This document shows positions 23,811 to 34,095 of a stretch of DNA of 64,000 nucleotides, in pieces. Both the position numbers and the translations under genes were made by a program. This DNA comes from Hofstenia miamia. Taxonomy: Eukaryota; Xenacoelomorpha; Acoela; Hofsteniidae. The stretch lies in contig CABFPE010000097.1 of the NCBI GenBank assembly GCA_900660155.1, forward strand, positions 1,248,637-1,312,636, in the 5' to 3' direction. The first letter of the stretch is position 1; every line of letters begins with the position of its first letter. The notes beneath the pieces are model-generated. The model saw only the letters and a list, made by a program, of their open reading frames with translations, was not told where the DNA came from and did no database searches.

Positions 23811-24345
23811 ATGAAAAAGAATTTAAAATCGATAAAGTTGAATTCAAAACAAATGGCTTTGAGAATTGCATGGTCAAGATTAGTGAGAACCAACACCGTA
23901 ACACAAACGGTGATCCCCCTGGTATTGAAATTGAAGAATCGATGCCAGCTACAGGATCTGAAGAAGTCTCACAACAACCCAACCCACCTGCCGAATCTGA
24001 AGAAGTTTCAAATAAACAGGAAACTAGAGAAAACTTAAAAGTCCATCAAGGAGAGGGACAAATGGATCCAGATAAAAATAACTGAAATGATTGGGCAACG
24101 ACATCTCATTAGTCAATCATGTCACTCAATTCCCAAGAAAAACTTCCGAAATTAGTTTTGGAAAACCTTCCTTCAACCGATAGGAACCGAGTAAAAATAG
24201 ATTTGAAAAAACTTAATAGAACAAACCAATTAACCCCCAATTAACAAACAGTAACCAAGACTGCCTAATGTGTGGAGGAACTCTTGGTTCAAATCATCAA
24301 TTTGCAAATCATGTAAAGAAACACTACACAATATTAAAGTAATAT
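23811..24345 (+). other. Coding-like stretch ending in a C2H2 finger
   Basis: A Glu/Pro/Gln-rich frame at 23870-24085 (for example 'GIEIEESMPATGSEEVSQQP') is followed by 'SLNSQEKLPKLVLENLP' near 24125. Then 'DCLMCGGTLGSNHQFANHVKKHY' sits near 24268-24340, with spacing C-x2-C-x12-H-x3-H, a C2H2 zinc finger. A stop follows soon after. Disordered acidic sequence plus one finger could be the N-terminus of a repeat-encoded protein or host exon remains. Frames are not continuous. Confidence 0.4.
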
Positions 24346-24369
24346 AATCTTCATTTAAACTAATTATTT

Positions 24370-26030
24370 TTACCTAGTCACCTTATAAACAATTGATTCT
24401 TATGGTTAAAGCTTGGAGAAAATCATGGATTTTTCAAAATCACTCAATTCAGAAGAAAAGAGACCAAACTTTATCCCAAATTTTAACTAGAGTCGTCAAT
24501 AGTTTAGATTGGACTGCCAATCCCGATAAATTATGTCCTGTGCCATATAGCATTCTTGGAAGCTTTTGAAAGTGGTCAATAACTGTGCTGAAACAGCCGG
24601 TTGGAACCCCACCCGAATTATATTAACCTGCTAACTGACCTGATCAAAGAAAGATTGATAATATAATACTCACAAAATGATTCAATAATAAATAATCCAT
24701 AAAATTTATAGTAACATTAAAATCTTTAAGAATTTCAAAGAGATAAATGTTTGACTTCTTAAATTGTTCTTTACATCTTTTCGGGTTCTTCCTAAAGATA
24801 ATAAGCCCGTTTCCCACTCTGTGAAAAAATCAGTCGTCCTAATCAAACATTACAACTCTACTGCAAATGAAGACCAAAATCAAGATATGCATGAAGTTGT
24901 ACACCATCACCGCTTAAGAATTACCAAGGCGAACAAAAATTTACCATATAAGAAAAACCAGCGATGAATTTTAATAACCAACTAGTAACTATTGTATTTT
25001 TAAGGAGCTGAGCGATTCATAGCTATATAGACACTAGTAGAACAATGAGGTAATATTCATAATTTACTCATTAATTCAAAGTTTGTAGATGCTTATTTTT
25101 TATAATTTAAAGAAAAAAATTTTCAAATAATTCTAAAAAAATTTTTTACAAAATTTCACAAACTTTAAGCATTTGAAGCTTTGCAAAAAATTGCATTTTT
25201 GATCGTGCTTGACAAATTAGAAGCTTACTAAAAGTAATATGGCTTTATCAAATTTTTTCTATGGATTGATGAAACACTTTAAAGCATATGTATTTGTTTT
25301 TAACAAAAAATATCATGCATTAATATATATTTGGTTAAATACGACATCTTACCGCCGTCCCCTCCTCCCTACATCCCACCCACTTCACCTTAAATAGCTG
25401 ACAAATGTTGTGTGTTAAAATACTTTCAGAATGGAAGCAATGATTTAGTATCCAAGAGACAGACATTTAGTAAAGCGACAATATTCTCATTTTTGCTTTG
25501 ATTTAAAAGACAGTAAATACGTGAATAACCAGGACTTACAATTTTTTTTCTTAAGATTACAACCAGTGCTGAATCTAGGAGTTTCTGCTGGGTGTGTATC
25601 GCTATCGTATGGAAAATGTTTATCAGTAACCACATTACATTAATGTTATATGAATCTAAATGCCCGAAAATACTGTTAACATTAAAATATCAAGTCTATT
25701 CTATCTATATCAGTAATTCCTCAACTGAATCCATTCCTTGTAGAACGTATGTATGTCATAAATGTGATTTGAGAAATTCTCAAACCCTTCTAAGTAACAA
25801 TATCACTAAGCATCTACTCACAAATGCACTTAGAAAGTTTTATTTACAACTGGAATTACTGTCATGGTTTCACATTAGGCGGTATTGCAATACATTTTTG
25901 CTATAACTTCAGAAAATTGCTATGCAAAACAAATTTGATTCACACTTGTTCAAACCAAAAATAAACATTTTACAGGCACCTAGCATGTTTCAGAATAAGC
26001 CATTTTCATAACAATATAACCCTAACTAGT
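24370..26030. other. AT-rich spacer, scattered weak coding-like pieces
   Basis: A frame at 24764-24967 and another at 25592-25906 show no recognisable motif. Nothing firm. Confidence 0.35.
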
Positions 26031-26060
26031 GATGGATATTGATTTACAGATATGAACATC

Positions 26061-26093
26061 NATATATATATATATATATATATATACAGTATA

Positions 26094-26132
<39 letters not shown>
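26061..26132. repeat. (AT)n microsatellite beginning with a single N
   Basis: The N at 26061 is followed by AT runs broken by 'acagt' and 'tatta'. The N probably marks a collapsed or unresolved tract. Confidence 0.9.
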
Positions 26133-26135
<3 letters not shown>

Positions 26136-27559
26136 CAGCATCCTATTCCAAGCGCAAATATATTTAGCATTTTGTTTTGGAGATTATCAATAGAATGATG
26201 GCAAGACATCCCTGATTGCTTAGGTTGTCTAAACATTTTCAAATCAAAATGAATATTCATAAAATTCATTGCATTTATTTTCATATGGAAGTTGCAGTAC
26301 AAATTAGATAAAGTTTTCCCCCGAAAGACGTGTCTTTATGAATTACTTTATTTGAATAATAAATAATATGCGCATTAACAAATTAAACTAGGGTAATGCA
26401 ACTATGTTGGATATTTAATGATAACATCGTGGAAATGAGAAGTGTTTTTTCCAGATTTGAATTGTTTTCAGTTTCAGTCTATAACCTAAGTTGACCATTA
26501 ATATTGAACTTAATTCATACAGTAACTAGAATAGGAATATTTCATTATAACGTTTCAAAACTCTACATTTCGCTTATAAGATGAAAACTATTCTTAGAAA
26601 TTAATTTGCGCATTATGACAATACCTTATAAGCGAATTAATTTGTTCTTACATGTGTTCCGAAAAACTATGTTATTCTTTAATAAAATAAGTCGCTATTC
26701 GTGAAAAATAGCATCGGGCGTAGGCCTTCTGCGACTAGCTTAATCAGACTTGTCTGCTTCTAACGACCCGAGGTTGAGCACTGCATGCGATATACCACGA
26801 GCTCAAAACAAGCCTTTATTAAGAAAAAAGTTAAAGTTCTGCTTGTTAATTTGATTATGCAGATTTTTCTAATTTTTCATCCAATATGCCCTTTTTATAA
26901 TCGTATTTTAAAATGCTTATTAAATCATAGGAAGTCCATGTACAAAATTCAGAGAGCGCAATATTTTTAAAAAAAATATATAGAGCTAGAACGAGCCTTA
27001 TTGAAAGGCTCTATGTGGCGAGCTTAAGAATTGCGGCTCGTTAACAAACCTGAGCTTGATCTTGTTTTTTCTAAAAAAAATTTGATGAAAGGGGACCGCC
27101 CTCCTGAATTTATATCAATGTTATTCTTTTAATAAATGGATGTATATAAGATTGATCGTTTTTTAATATCATTAATTAGAAAATCGTCAAAACTGAGATG
27201 AAGCCTATATCATAACAGTTTTTCAAAGTAATTTTTATAATTAGAGATTTTTTAGTGATTTCTCATTCCAAAATTAATTGGAGCAGCACAAATTTAATAT
27301 CACTTATCAAAGTTTCATCAACTTCTAGTTTTTGTAATATTATTTAGTTACATGATAGATTACAGAAAATTTATTTGGATTAAAATATAAATTTTGAGCT
27401 TGGATGAAAAATAATGATTTTAAACACGGGTCGCTGGAACTTGTCTTTTCTTCTAGTATCCGCTATGAATCAAATAAATTCCTATATATACATTAAAGAT
27501 TGAATTATGAAAAATACAATTGAACTAGATAAATGTTTACTAAGGCAAATAATATAGTC
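26133..27559. other. AT-rich spacer with scattered GAGCT-rich words
   Basis: Between 26715-26815 and 26985-27065 there are runs with gagc/gctc words (for example 'cgagccttattgaaaggctc') that look like the inside of a DNA transposon. I could not define ends. Confidence 0.3.
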
Positions 27560-27567
27560 ATCGTGTT

Positions 27568-27992
27568 CAGAGTTGGAACCGGTTCGACCCGACTGGCCAA
27601 GTCTGAACTCAAAGTCCCATCGGTCTGACTTTTTGTTAACGAAAATCATACTCTTTTAAAAAGAGATGCCATTATGAAATTTGTAGTTTTGAAAGAAGCA
27701 AGACTTAACAAACTTATCTAGACTCTTAATCTGCACTGATGAGTTGCATACTTTCTTTGCAAAATAATCCAATTTTAGTATACAACTTTCTTAACTAATT
27801 AATTACTGTGTCTTTTCCCTTAACTTTATAATAGTGTCCCCATCATGTCGCAAATATCAAATTCAGGGAGCCGGTCATTACCGGTCAAAGTTCTGGAAAA
27901 ATATACCGGTTTATAGGCTGGTTACAGCCGGTTGAGAAAAAGCTTAGCCTGTTCAGTCGGGTCAGCAAAAATCGTGACAGGTTCCAACTCTG
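27568..27992. mobile_element. 425-bp hAT MITE 73 bp downstream of the metallolyase gene
   Basis: Both ends read cagagttggaacc inward. Flanks atcgtgtt (27560-27567) and attgtgtt (27993-28000) form an 8-bp duplication with one mismatch. Subterminal GC-rich words (accggttcgacccgac; accggt...gccggtt) face each other. No coding sequence. Its right end lies about 70 bp beyond the stop codon of the gene at 28065-29720, so it could affect that gene's 3' end. Confidence 0.9.
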
Positions 27993-28064
27993 ATTGTGTT
28001 CACGCATTTATTGTAATAACAATCACCATTTAACAAATACTTACAAAACGATTGTATTTTACTA

Positions 28065-29720
28065 TTATTTGTATTCTGTAGATGATTGTATGATTTCGTC
28101 TTGCATAGCGGGAATTAATCCTTTCCTAAAGGAAATATCAATTAGTTTATCTCGAGTATCGATTTCTGGATACTGTCGGAGAGCCCATTTCAGATACAAA
28201 GCAAATTCATTCCAATCAATTTGTCCATTACCATCCATGTCTAACGCTTTTAATGCTTTGGTTGTTTCTTCACAACGATAACAGCTGAAGTACACCGACA
28301 TGAATCCATTGTAGAAAGCATCATAGTTCACTTTATCATCTTGAACTCCGTCTTGCACATCCCATTCATCCCATTCTTCCTTCACTTCTTTCATTAATAT
28401 TTTATGATGGTCTTCAGTTACCTCGACTTGAGTTATAACTGCGCACATTTCTGGAGTAAGCTTACCTCCAGACCTGTCAAAAAGCATAGCTAGTCCAACT
28501 GGACTCATGTATTCTTCTTTCCTATTATTTTTGAGATCTTCCAACATTTTCTCTTTCATGTTTAGTGCAATAGATTCATTGAACTGGGAATTTTCTCCAA
28601 ATAATTTGATTAATTGTTTTATTATCATCCCAGTAGAGGCCTCAGTTGTGATTCTCATTACTGGTTCAACGCCGAAAAACTTGGCCATGCTGAATTCTTT
28701 GCCATCTATGTAATCTAATCCAAAAACAGTGTCTAAGGCACGGTCTCCATACACGGGTTGCATGTTGTCTGGCCTTATTCCAGTTGTAATTTCTGTGACG
28801 GCTTGTGCTGCAGTTCTTAAATGCGTGCAATTGTATTTATTAAGCACATGTTTATTACCAAATCTAATCAAATTCATTAGAGTCACAGATGAACTTGCAT
28901 GGCCAAGAAAAGCCCCAACTTTGGACAAGCTTGCCCAAATACCAGTTGCTCCATTTGCCAAACATTCCAATTGAGTAGAATCTGCTAATGAATACTGTTC
29001 GTGAATGTGGGCTAGCAAATGACCATTTTTCCAATCAGCATTATTCATTTCGTTACGAACTATAGCAGTAAATTCTCCGATTTCATCTGGAAGCCAGTTT
29101 CCAAAAGGATCTTCATATATGAAACCGAATGGCCTCTTAGTCTTTGCAAGATTTGCTACCGTCTTTACAATCTTGAGTACATCCTTTTGCTTCGTTGCCA
29201 TTGCTTTAGGAAAATCACGAAAATTGAACAAGATTTTGGAATCTGATGCTAGATTTTCTCTTACCCATTTTAATCGTTTGACCAGTAAATCTGTAATAAT
29301 TTTATTTGTAAAAATATTATAATCAATAGCAGGGTAAACTAAATCAAATTCTATAATAACGTTTTTTATTCCCATTTGTTTGCATTTTCTTAGTCCCACT
29401 GGAACTTTTTTGATATTAGGTCTGCCATCTGGATCAAAGGATTCAACCAACTCGGAAAAGGCCCAAAACTTACTAAAGTCTTCACCTCTTTCTTTGAGTT
29501 CTTCAATGAATACATCTTCTACTCGAGTCATATGATTAAATGAGGCAACAATAATATTTTTGAAACCAACCTTTTTAACCTCATTGTAAATCTTCCATTT
29601 ATTCTCCAATGTGTGACCTCGTAGCTGACCAACTGGACTTTCTCGCAAAGAATTATCCAGAATCAAACATTTGTTGTTTTTCAGGGAGTCTCTAATATAA
29701 CATTTCTTTACTGGCATCAT
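28065..29720 (-). CDS. DRE-TIM metallolyase-like protein with C-terminal EF-hands
   Basis: One uninterrupted 551-codon frame with no intron. Residues about 18-315 resemble the aldolase-type barrel of HMG-CoA lyase, isopropylmalate synthase and pyruvate carboxyltransferase. LDNSLRE (21-27) occupies the D-x-x-LR(D/E) catalytic/metal motif. HIH (238-240) is the metal-binding HxH motif. 'CLANGATGIWASLSKVGAFLG' (253-273) matches the conserved A..GA..I....G.GE..GN segment, though Lys and Ala replace the usual Gly-Glu. The C-terminal part carries an EF-hand: DMDGNGQIDWNE (494-505) has all canonical calcium ligands. A weaker partner may lie at 445-480. No signal peptide or membrane segment is seen, so it is probably cytosolic. 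The substrate cannot be deduced: the barrel diverges from true HMG-CoA lyase and is fused to EF-hands, suggesting calcium-linked control (inference). The start is the first of two consecutive ATGs, after ctaaat. A truncated duplicate of its 5' end lies at 31270-32118. Confidence 0.85.
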   Translation of the reverse strand: MMPVKKCYIRDSLKNNKCLILDNSLRESPVGQLRGHTLENKWKIYNEVKKVGFKNIIVASFNHMTRVEDVFIEELKERGEDFSKFWAFSELVESFDPDGRPNIKKVPVGLRKCKQMGIKNVIIEFDLVYPAIDYNIFTNKIITDLLVKRLKWVRENLASDSKILFNFRDFPKAMATKQKDVLKIVKTVANLAKTKRPFGFIYEDPFGNWLPDEIGEFTAIVRNEMNNADWKNGHLLAHIHEQYSLADSTQLECLANGATGIWASLSKVGAFLGHASSSVTLMNLIRFGNKHVLNKYNCTHLRTAAQAVTEITTGIRPDNMQPVYGDRALDTVFGLDYIDGKEFSMAKFFGVEPVMRITTEASTGMIIKQLIKLFGENSQFNESIALNMKEKMLEDLKNNRKEEYMSPVGLAMLFDRSGGKLTPEMCAVITQVEVTEDHHKILMKEVKEEWDEWDVQDGVQDDKVNYDAFYNGFMSVYFSCYRCEETTKALKALDMDGNGQIDWNEFALYLKWALRQYPEIDTRDKLIDISFRKGLIPAMQDEIIQSSTEYK

Positions 29721-29851
29721 ATTTAGCTATGTTGTTGTCGCATTTGCGTGTGATTTTACAAACATCGAACCTTTGCAATTTCCTTCAAATCAACAAATGC
29801 TTTGATTGTAAGTTGAAATTCAGCAGCGCTAACATTTTTCAGGAAATAGTT

Positions 29852-29900
29852 GAGATATTTATTATTGTATTTATAAGATTCAATGCATCTGCCTTTTGAA
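29852..29900 (-). promoter_or_regulatory. Candidate core promoter of the metallolyase/EF-hand gene
   Basis: On the minus strand this 49-bp block contains cttataaata, a TATA-box match, about 150 bp before the ATG. It is identical over all 49 bp to 31499-31547 in the duplicated flank, while surrounding sequence differs by roughly 10 percent. It could equally be a locally homogenised stretch. Confidence 0.4.
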
Positions 29901-30059
29901 GATTATATCCGCAAAATGCGATATTAGAAAGAGAATATATGCCAGGTCATTGACCCAATTAACATTCAGTTTAAAATCGACGTCTATTTGACTATGAAAT
30001 TATGTTTATCAGTTTAGTATATTTAGTTGAAATTCAATATAGCGAGGAAATTTGTTGAG

Positions 30060-30265
30060 CCTTTTACTGTTCAAATTAAACATGAACGCATTCAAATTAA
30101 GAGATAACGCAAACAATTTAAAATATAAGCTATCAAATTAAAACTTAGCACATTCGAATCAAAATAAATGTCTACATTATTGAAAAATGAAACAAAAAAA
30201 ACAAAACAAACTATAAACTAATAAAATATTTAATGTATTCTCCATTCAGTGAATCATCTTCAGCC
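30060..30265. repeat. Repeat R, forward copy, with 'cattcaaattaa' units
   Basis: Contains short repeated units (cattcaaattaa, aacgcaaacaatttaaaat) followed by a segment ending 'attcagtgaatcatctt'. It recurs inverted at about 31005-31257. It lies within the insertion that separates copy A from its duplicate. Confidence 0.65.
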
Positions 30266-31004
30266 ATTAATCTTATGCATAGGCTCTGTACATGCTGCAA
30301 AAAATTGAATGAATATAGAGCCATAATGATTGTCCTTAACACCCTTAACACAATTGAGCTATAATTATAAAAATTAAAATTTAATCAGGAAACCCACAGT
30401 TATTGCTCAGCAAAATACAGGAAAAACAGTAGTACCATATGGTAGCTATACATTCTTAATGCAAAAATTCGAATTTATTTATAAAAGCCTTTGTACTGTA
30501 TAGTAATAATCTTTTGAAACAACTCGAAATTATTCGGCTGTCAAAGTAAAACATATTCCACATATCGCAATAGACGTATCCACAAGCAGTGTACAATGAC
30601 ATTTGAAGGACCAACTTTACATTGAAAAAAACAAGACCAAGCAAAGAGCATTTGCTGAATCCATTTTAAGTCTTATATCAGAGCATAAACTTATCTATTA
30701 CCAGGATGAGAGTAATTTATATATTTTGCAAATTGATTTAAGGACGGTCGATTTGAAGCCAGTGCTGCACAAATTCCAATAGCCCAGATTGGAATTTTCG
30801 GTCTTCTGTTATACCCAGGATCAAAAAAGTCAATGCAGTTAGGCAAGTTCAAATATTACAAGGTCCACAGACCAATATGATTCTTATGCTATGAGTTATA
30901 AGCTGAATCAAGTGAAAGGTATTTTTTGATATGCGATGGTTCTATTCATGCAACTCGTTTTTTTCCGCATGTACAGAGGCACGCATGTACAGAGGCACTA
31001 TGCA

Positions 31005-31257
31005 AGATGATTTACTGAATGGAGGATAAAGTAAGCATTGTATTAGTTTAAAGCTTGTTTTGTTTCATAGTCTCATTTCTTAAATAAATTCATAGGTTGA
31101 TATCTATTTAAAATTGAATGAAATATGTCTTCATTTGAATGCTTTTATTTTTAATTTAAATAGCTTATATTTTAAATTGTTTGCGTTATGTTTTAATTTG
31201 AATGCAGTAATTTTTAATTTGAATGCGTTAGTTTTTAAACTGAACGGTAAAACGTGT
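31005..31257. repeat. Repeat R, inverted copy
   Basis: Reverse complement of the repeat at 30060-30265: 'gatgatttactgaatgga' at the left, then 'attgtttgcgtta' and repeated 'tttaatttgaatgc' units. Immediately to its right lies the truncated gene duplicate. Confidence 0.65.
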
Positions 31258-31263
31258 AGATGA

Positions 31264-31356
31264 AGCAATATTGTTTTTATTAAAGGACTATTATTTAAAC
31301 AAAAATTTGTTGTAATTGAGGGAGTCTCTAACATATAAATTATTTACTGGCAACAC
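31264..31356 (-). pseudogene. Truncated duplicate of the metallolyase gene start
   Basis: The minus strand from 31356 parallels the first roughly 25 codons of the gene at 29720. VLPVNNLYVRDSL matches MMPVKKCYIRDSL, and nucleotide similarity fades after the DNSLRE position near 31270. Both start ATGs have become GTG TTG, and the rest of the gene is missing, replaced by repeat R. A relic of a tandem duplication, not a working gene. Confidence 0.65.
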
Positions 31357-32118
31357 CTTTAGCTATGTTATCGTGGCATTTGCGTGTGATTTTGCAAACA
31401 TGGAATCTTTGAAATTTCTTTCAAATCAACAAAATGCTTTGATTGTAAGTTGAAATTCAGCACGGTGGCGTAGAGCAAACATTTTTCAGGAAATATTTGA
31501 GATATTTATTATTGTATTTATAAGATTCAATGCATCTGCCTTTTGAATTATAGCCACGCACTAAAATATTTGAAGGAGAAGGAATGCCATGCCATTGACC
31601 CAATTACAATTGAGTTTAAAATCGACATCGATTTGACTCTGAAATTAGAAGCATTGAAATTTAATCGAGAAGCCCACAGTTATTGCTCAGGAAAATTCAA
31701 GGAAAACAGTGGTACCATATGGTAGTTATATATTCTTAATGTACAAATTCGAATTTATTCTTAGAAGCCTTTCTACAGTATTAGTTATAAGCTTTTTGAT
31801 CAAAATTGTCAAGCAACTCTAAAGCATATGGCTGCCCAACTAAAACATAATTCGCACATCGCAAGCACAGTACAATGACATATTGATGTAGGCAACTTTA
31901 CATTGAAAAAATTATCTATTACCAGGATGATCGTAATTTAAGTGTTTTGCAAAAGTCTTTAGGTACAGTCGATTTGAAGCCAGTGCTGCACAACTACACT
32001 GCCAAATTCCAAAAGCCCAAATGCGCAGTGCCCCTTTATCACAGATTGAATTTTTTGGTCTTCTGTCAAACCGAGGCCCAAGAAACTCAATGCAGTTAGG
32101 TAACCTCAAATATTAGAA
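31319..32118. repeat. Segmental duplication, copy A'
   Basis: Second copy of the gene-start and upstream flank described at 29683-30880, in the same orientation and without the 370-bp insertion. It ends near 'caatgcagttagg', shared with copy A near 30832-30844. Confidence 0.85.
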
Positions 32119-32572
32119 GATCTACAAATCTATAAAAATTTTAAATTACAAATATATTTAATTTCATCAATATAAGTTTAATCTTTGTCTTGAGCGACAT
32201 GTATTACATGGGTGCAGGGATCTTCAATAGTATAATTTGTTTTAAATAACTTCCCAAAAAAGTCTATTAATTGTGATTTACATATTTAGGTACTTTATGA
32301 AGAAGAATTGATACCTTCAAATGAATGATATTTCGTAATAGAACAACTACTCAATGGAAAAATTTTGAAATTTCTTAGATTTTCTACAAATTTTCATTAT
32401 AATCGCACTTATCTTTTTTAGTTCTTTGCCGATTTTTTTCGCTCACGCTTTGCAATAAAATCTAATCGTTGAATTTTTGCACAACAGATAACAAACGAAG
32501 CCTACGTCATTTTACTAACAATCTCTGTTTCATAGAAGTGTTCTAAATCATATTTATTGAATCCTTTCCTCT

Positions 32573-33440
32573 TTAAGAATACAAGAAATACAACTGATTT
32601 CCTGCTTTTTTCATCCTTTTTGTTATTTCTGATTCTAAACTCAAACTTGTATATACTTCTACACCTAATAAATTTGCCTTTGTAACTTGCTTAATCTCCG
32701 TTCCATGTAATGTTAGGGGTGGTGGTGAAGCTACTCCTCTTGTAGTATTAATTGTAATTTCAACAGTTTCATTTAGATTTATTTGCATTTTTGTCTTCAA
32801 TTTTCTTGATCAAGTTACTTATTTCATCATATGCACTACCTTCCCTTGTACAGATATTGTATATTATATATCATCAGCAAACTTCATAAAAGATCTTTTA
32901 TTTATCTTTAAGTTATTAATTAATTAGGGAAAAGTCGTGGACCATGTACTGTTCCTTCTGGCAGCCCCTTAGATTTCATTTGTGGTTTGAGTGACTTCTA
33001 TCTATATGTGTTATAAGTGATCTGTTCCAAGAACGATTTGTACCAGGGTATGTAGATTTTTACTTCTTCATGCTCATCTAAGCAACTTAGTAAAATATTA
33101 TGTTCCACATTATTGAATGCTCTTGTAAAATCAAATAGAAATATTCCTAAAACACAGGGGCTCTTTTCAAATTCCATCAACCAGTATTTATAAATTACAG
33201 TTAAGGCATGTGACGTTGATACACATCTTTTACAAGCATATTGATATTCATGAATGATTTCTTTAAAGTATGCTTCCGTCAATTGACAAATATATTTTTC
33301 TAGTCCTCGTGCAAGGATTTCTGTAATCACTATTGTTCTTTAATCAATTGGCTTATCTACATTGTGAAGTTTCGGAATTGGAACCATAAAATTTCTTTTC
33401 CATAATGAAGAAAAATTTTTATTACGAATAAAACATGTCC
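32573..33440 (-). mobile_element. CR1/L2/Jockey-like LINE relic (reverse transcriptase)
   Basis: On the minus strand: 'SLWKRNFMVPIPKLHNVDKP' (about 33405), 'EYQYACKRCVSTSHALTVIY' and 'GIFLFDFTRAFNNVEHNILL' (RT motif A with catalytic Asp) at 33330-32998, then GLPEGT near 32960 and FADDI near 32880 (YADD box). The C-terminal 'PPPLTLHGTEIKQVTKANLLGVEV' at 32800-32573 is typical after the RT core. Breaks lie between the last pieces. No ORF1, endonuclease or 3' end seen. Confidence 0.8.
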
Positions 33441-33739
33441 AGATCACATTAATAGGTTTGCTGAGAACAAATACTGTTTTATATAAATATTAAGCAAAAC
33501 ATGTCGTACTGAATATTAGCTCATCTGATGATGACTCACACACAATTCCACGACTATTCATTTTATATGCTTAGGCCTATTAAGATAACGATCACATAAA
33601 TTCCAGACAGGTGAGTAAGGAGATTAACCAACCTTTTTGATTAAAAAACTTTCTAGTTGTCCAAGATGCATCAGTGCTTGTAGTGAAGCAAAATCTTTGG
33701 GTTGTTTTATTAACTTACATGTTTCTTCTATATACATGT

Positions 33740-34087
33740 TAGAGAGCGACAATATGAAGTCAACATGGATTCGAACCCGACCCAATTGTAATATTTACAA
33801 CCCAAACACCCGAAACTTTGAATTTGATTTGACGTTTTGGATGTTTATCCAATCAAATGATCATTGACATCAATAATTTTCTGAGGGTGAAACAGGAACT
33901 CATTAGTATTAATTAACGTTTTGGATCTTTCTCAAATCAAGATTTGATCAAATTCAATATTTTTTTAATAATCAATCTAATCTTTGTAAAACGAACCAGA
34001 TTCGACCCGACAGTTTGTACCCGAACATGACCCGACCCGAAACCCGAAATCGGGTAGAAATTATCGGGTACCTGATGTCACTCTCTA
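33740..34087. mobile_element. 348-bp hAT MITE
   Basis: Ends tagagagcgaca and, inverted, tagagagtgaca. Flanks atacatgt (33732-33739) and atacattt (34088-34095) form an 8-bp duplication with one mismatch. The interior carries many cccgaccc/cccgaa words, mainly near the right end. No coding sequence. Confidence 0.85.
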
Positions 34088-34095
34088 ATACATTT

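Larger units (their letters stand above)
29683..30880. repeat. Segmental duplication, copy A (gene start and upstream flank)
   Basis: Aligns in the same orientation with about 31319-32118 at roughly 85-90 percent where colinear, from codon 13 of the gene through about 1 kb of upstream sequence. Landmarks shared in order: gcatttgcgtgtgatttt, the 49-bp block, cccacagttattgctcag, accatatggta, and gatttgaagccagtgctgca. Copy A has about 370 bp extra at roughly 30005-30370, an insertion absent from copy A'. Confidence 0.85.

Noticed and set aside
28507-29322. Plus-strand frames inside the metallolyase gene
   Set aside because: Antisense shadows of the minus-strand gene, which carries recognisable motifs.
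31131-31334. 67-codon minus-strand frame rich in Lys/Leu repeats
   Set aside because: Arises from repeat R units and the truncated duplicate; not a gene.
33760-33790. 'ggattcgaacccgac', resembling a tRNA T-arm
   Set aside because: Part of the hAT MITE at 33740-34087; no cloverleaf around it.
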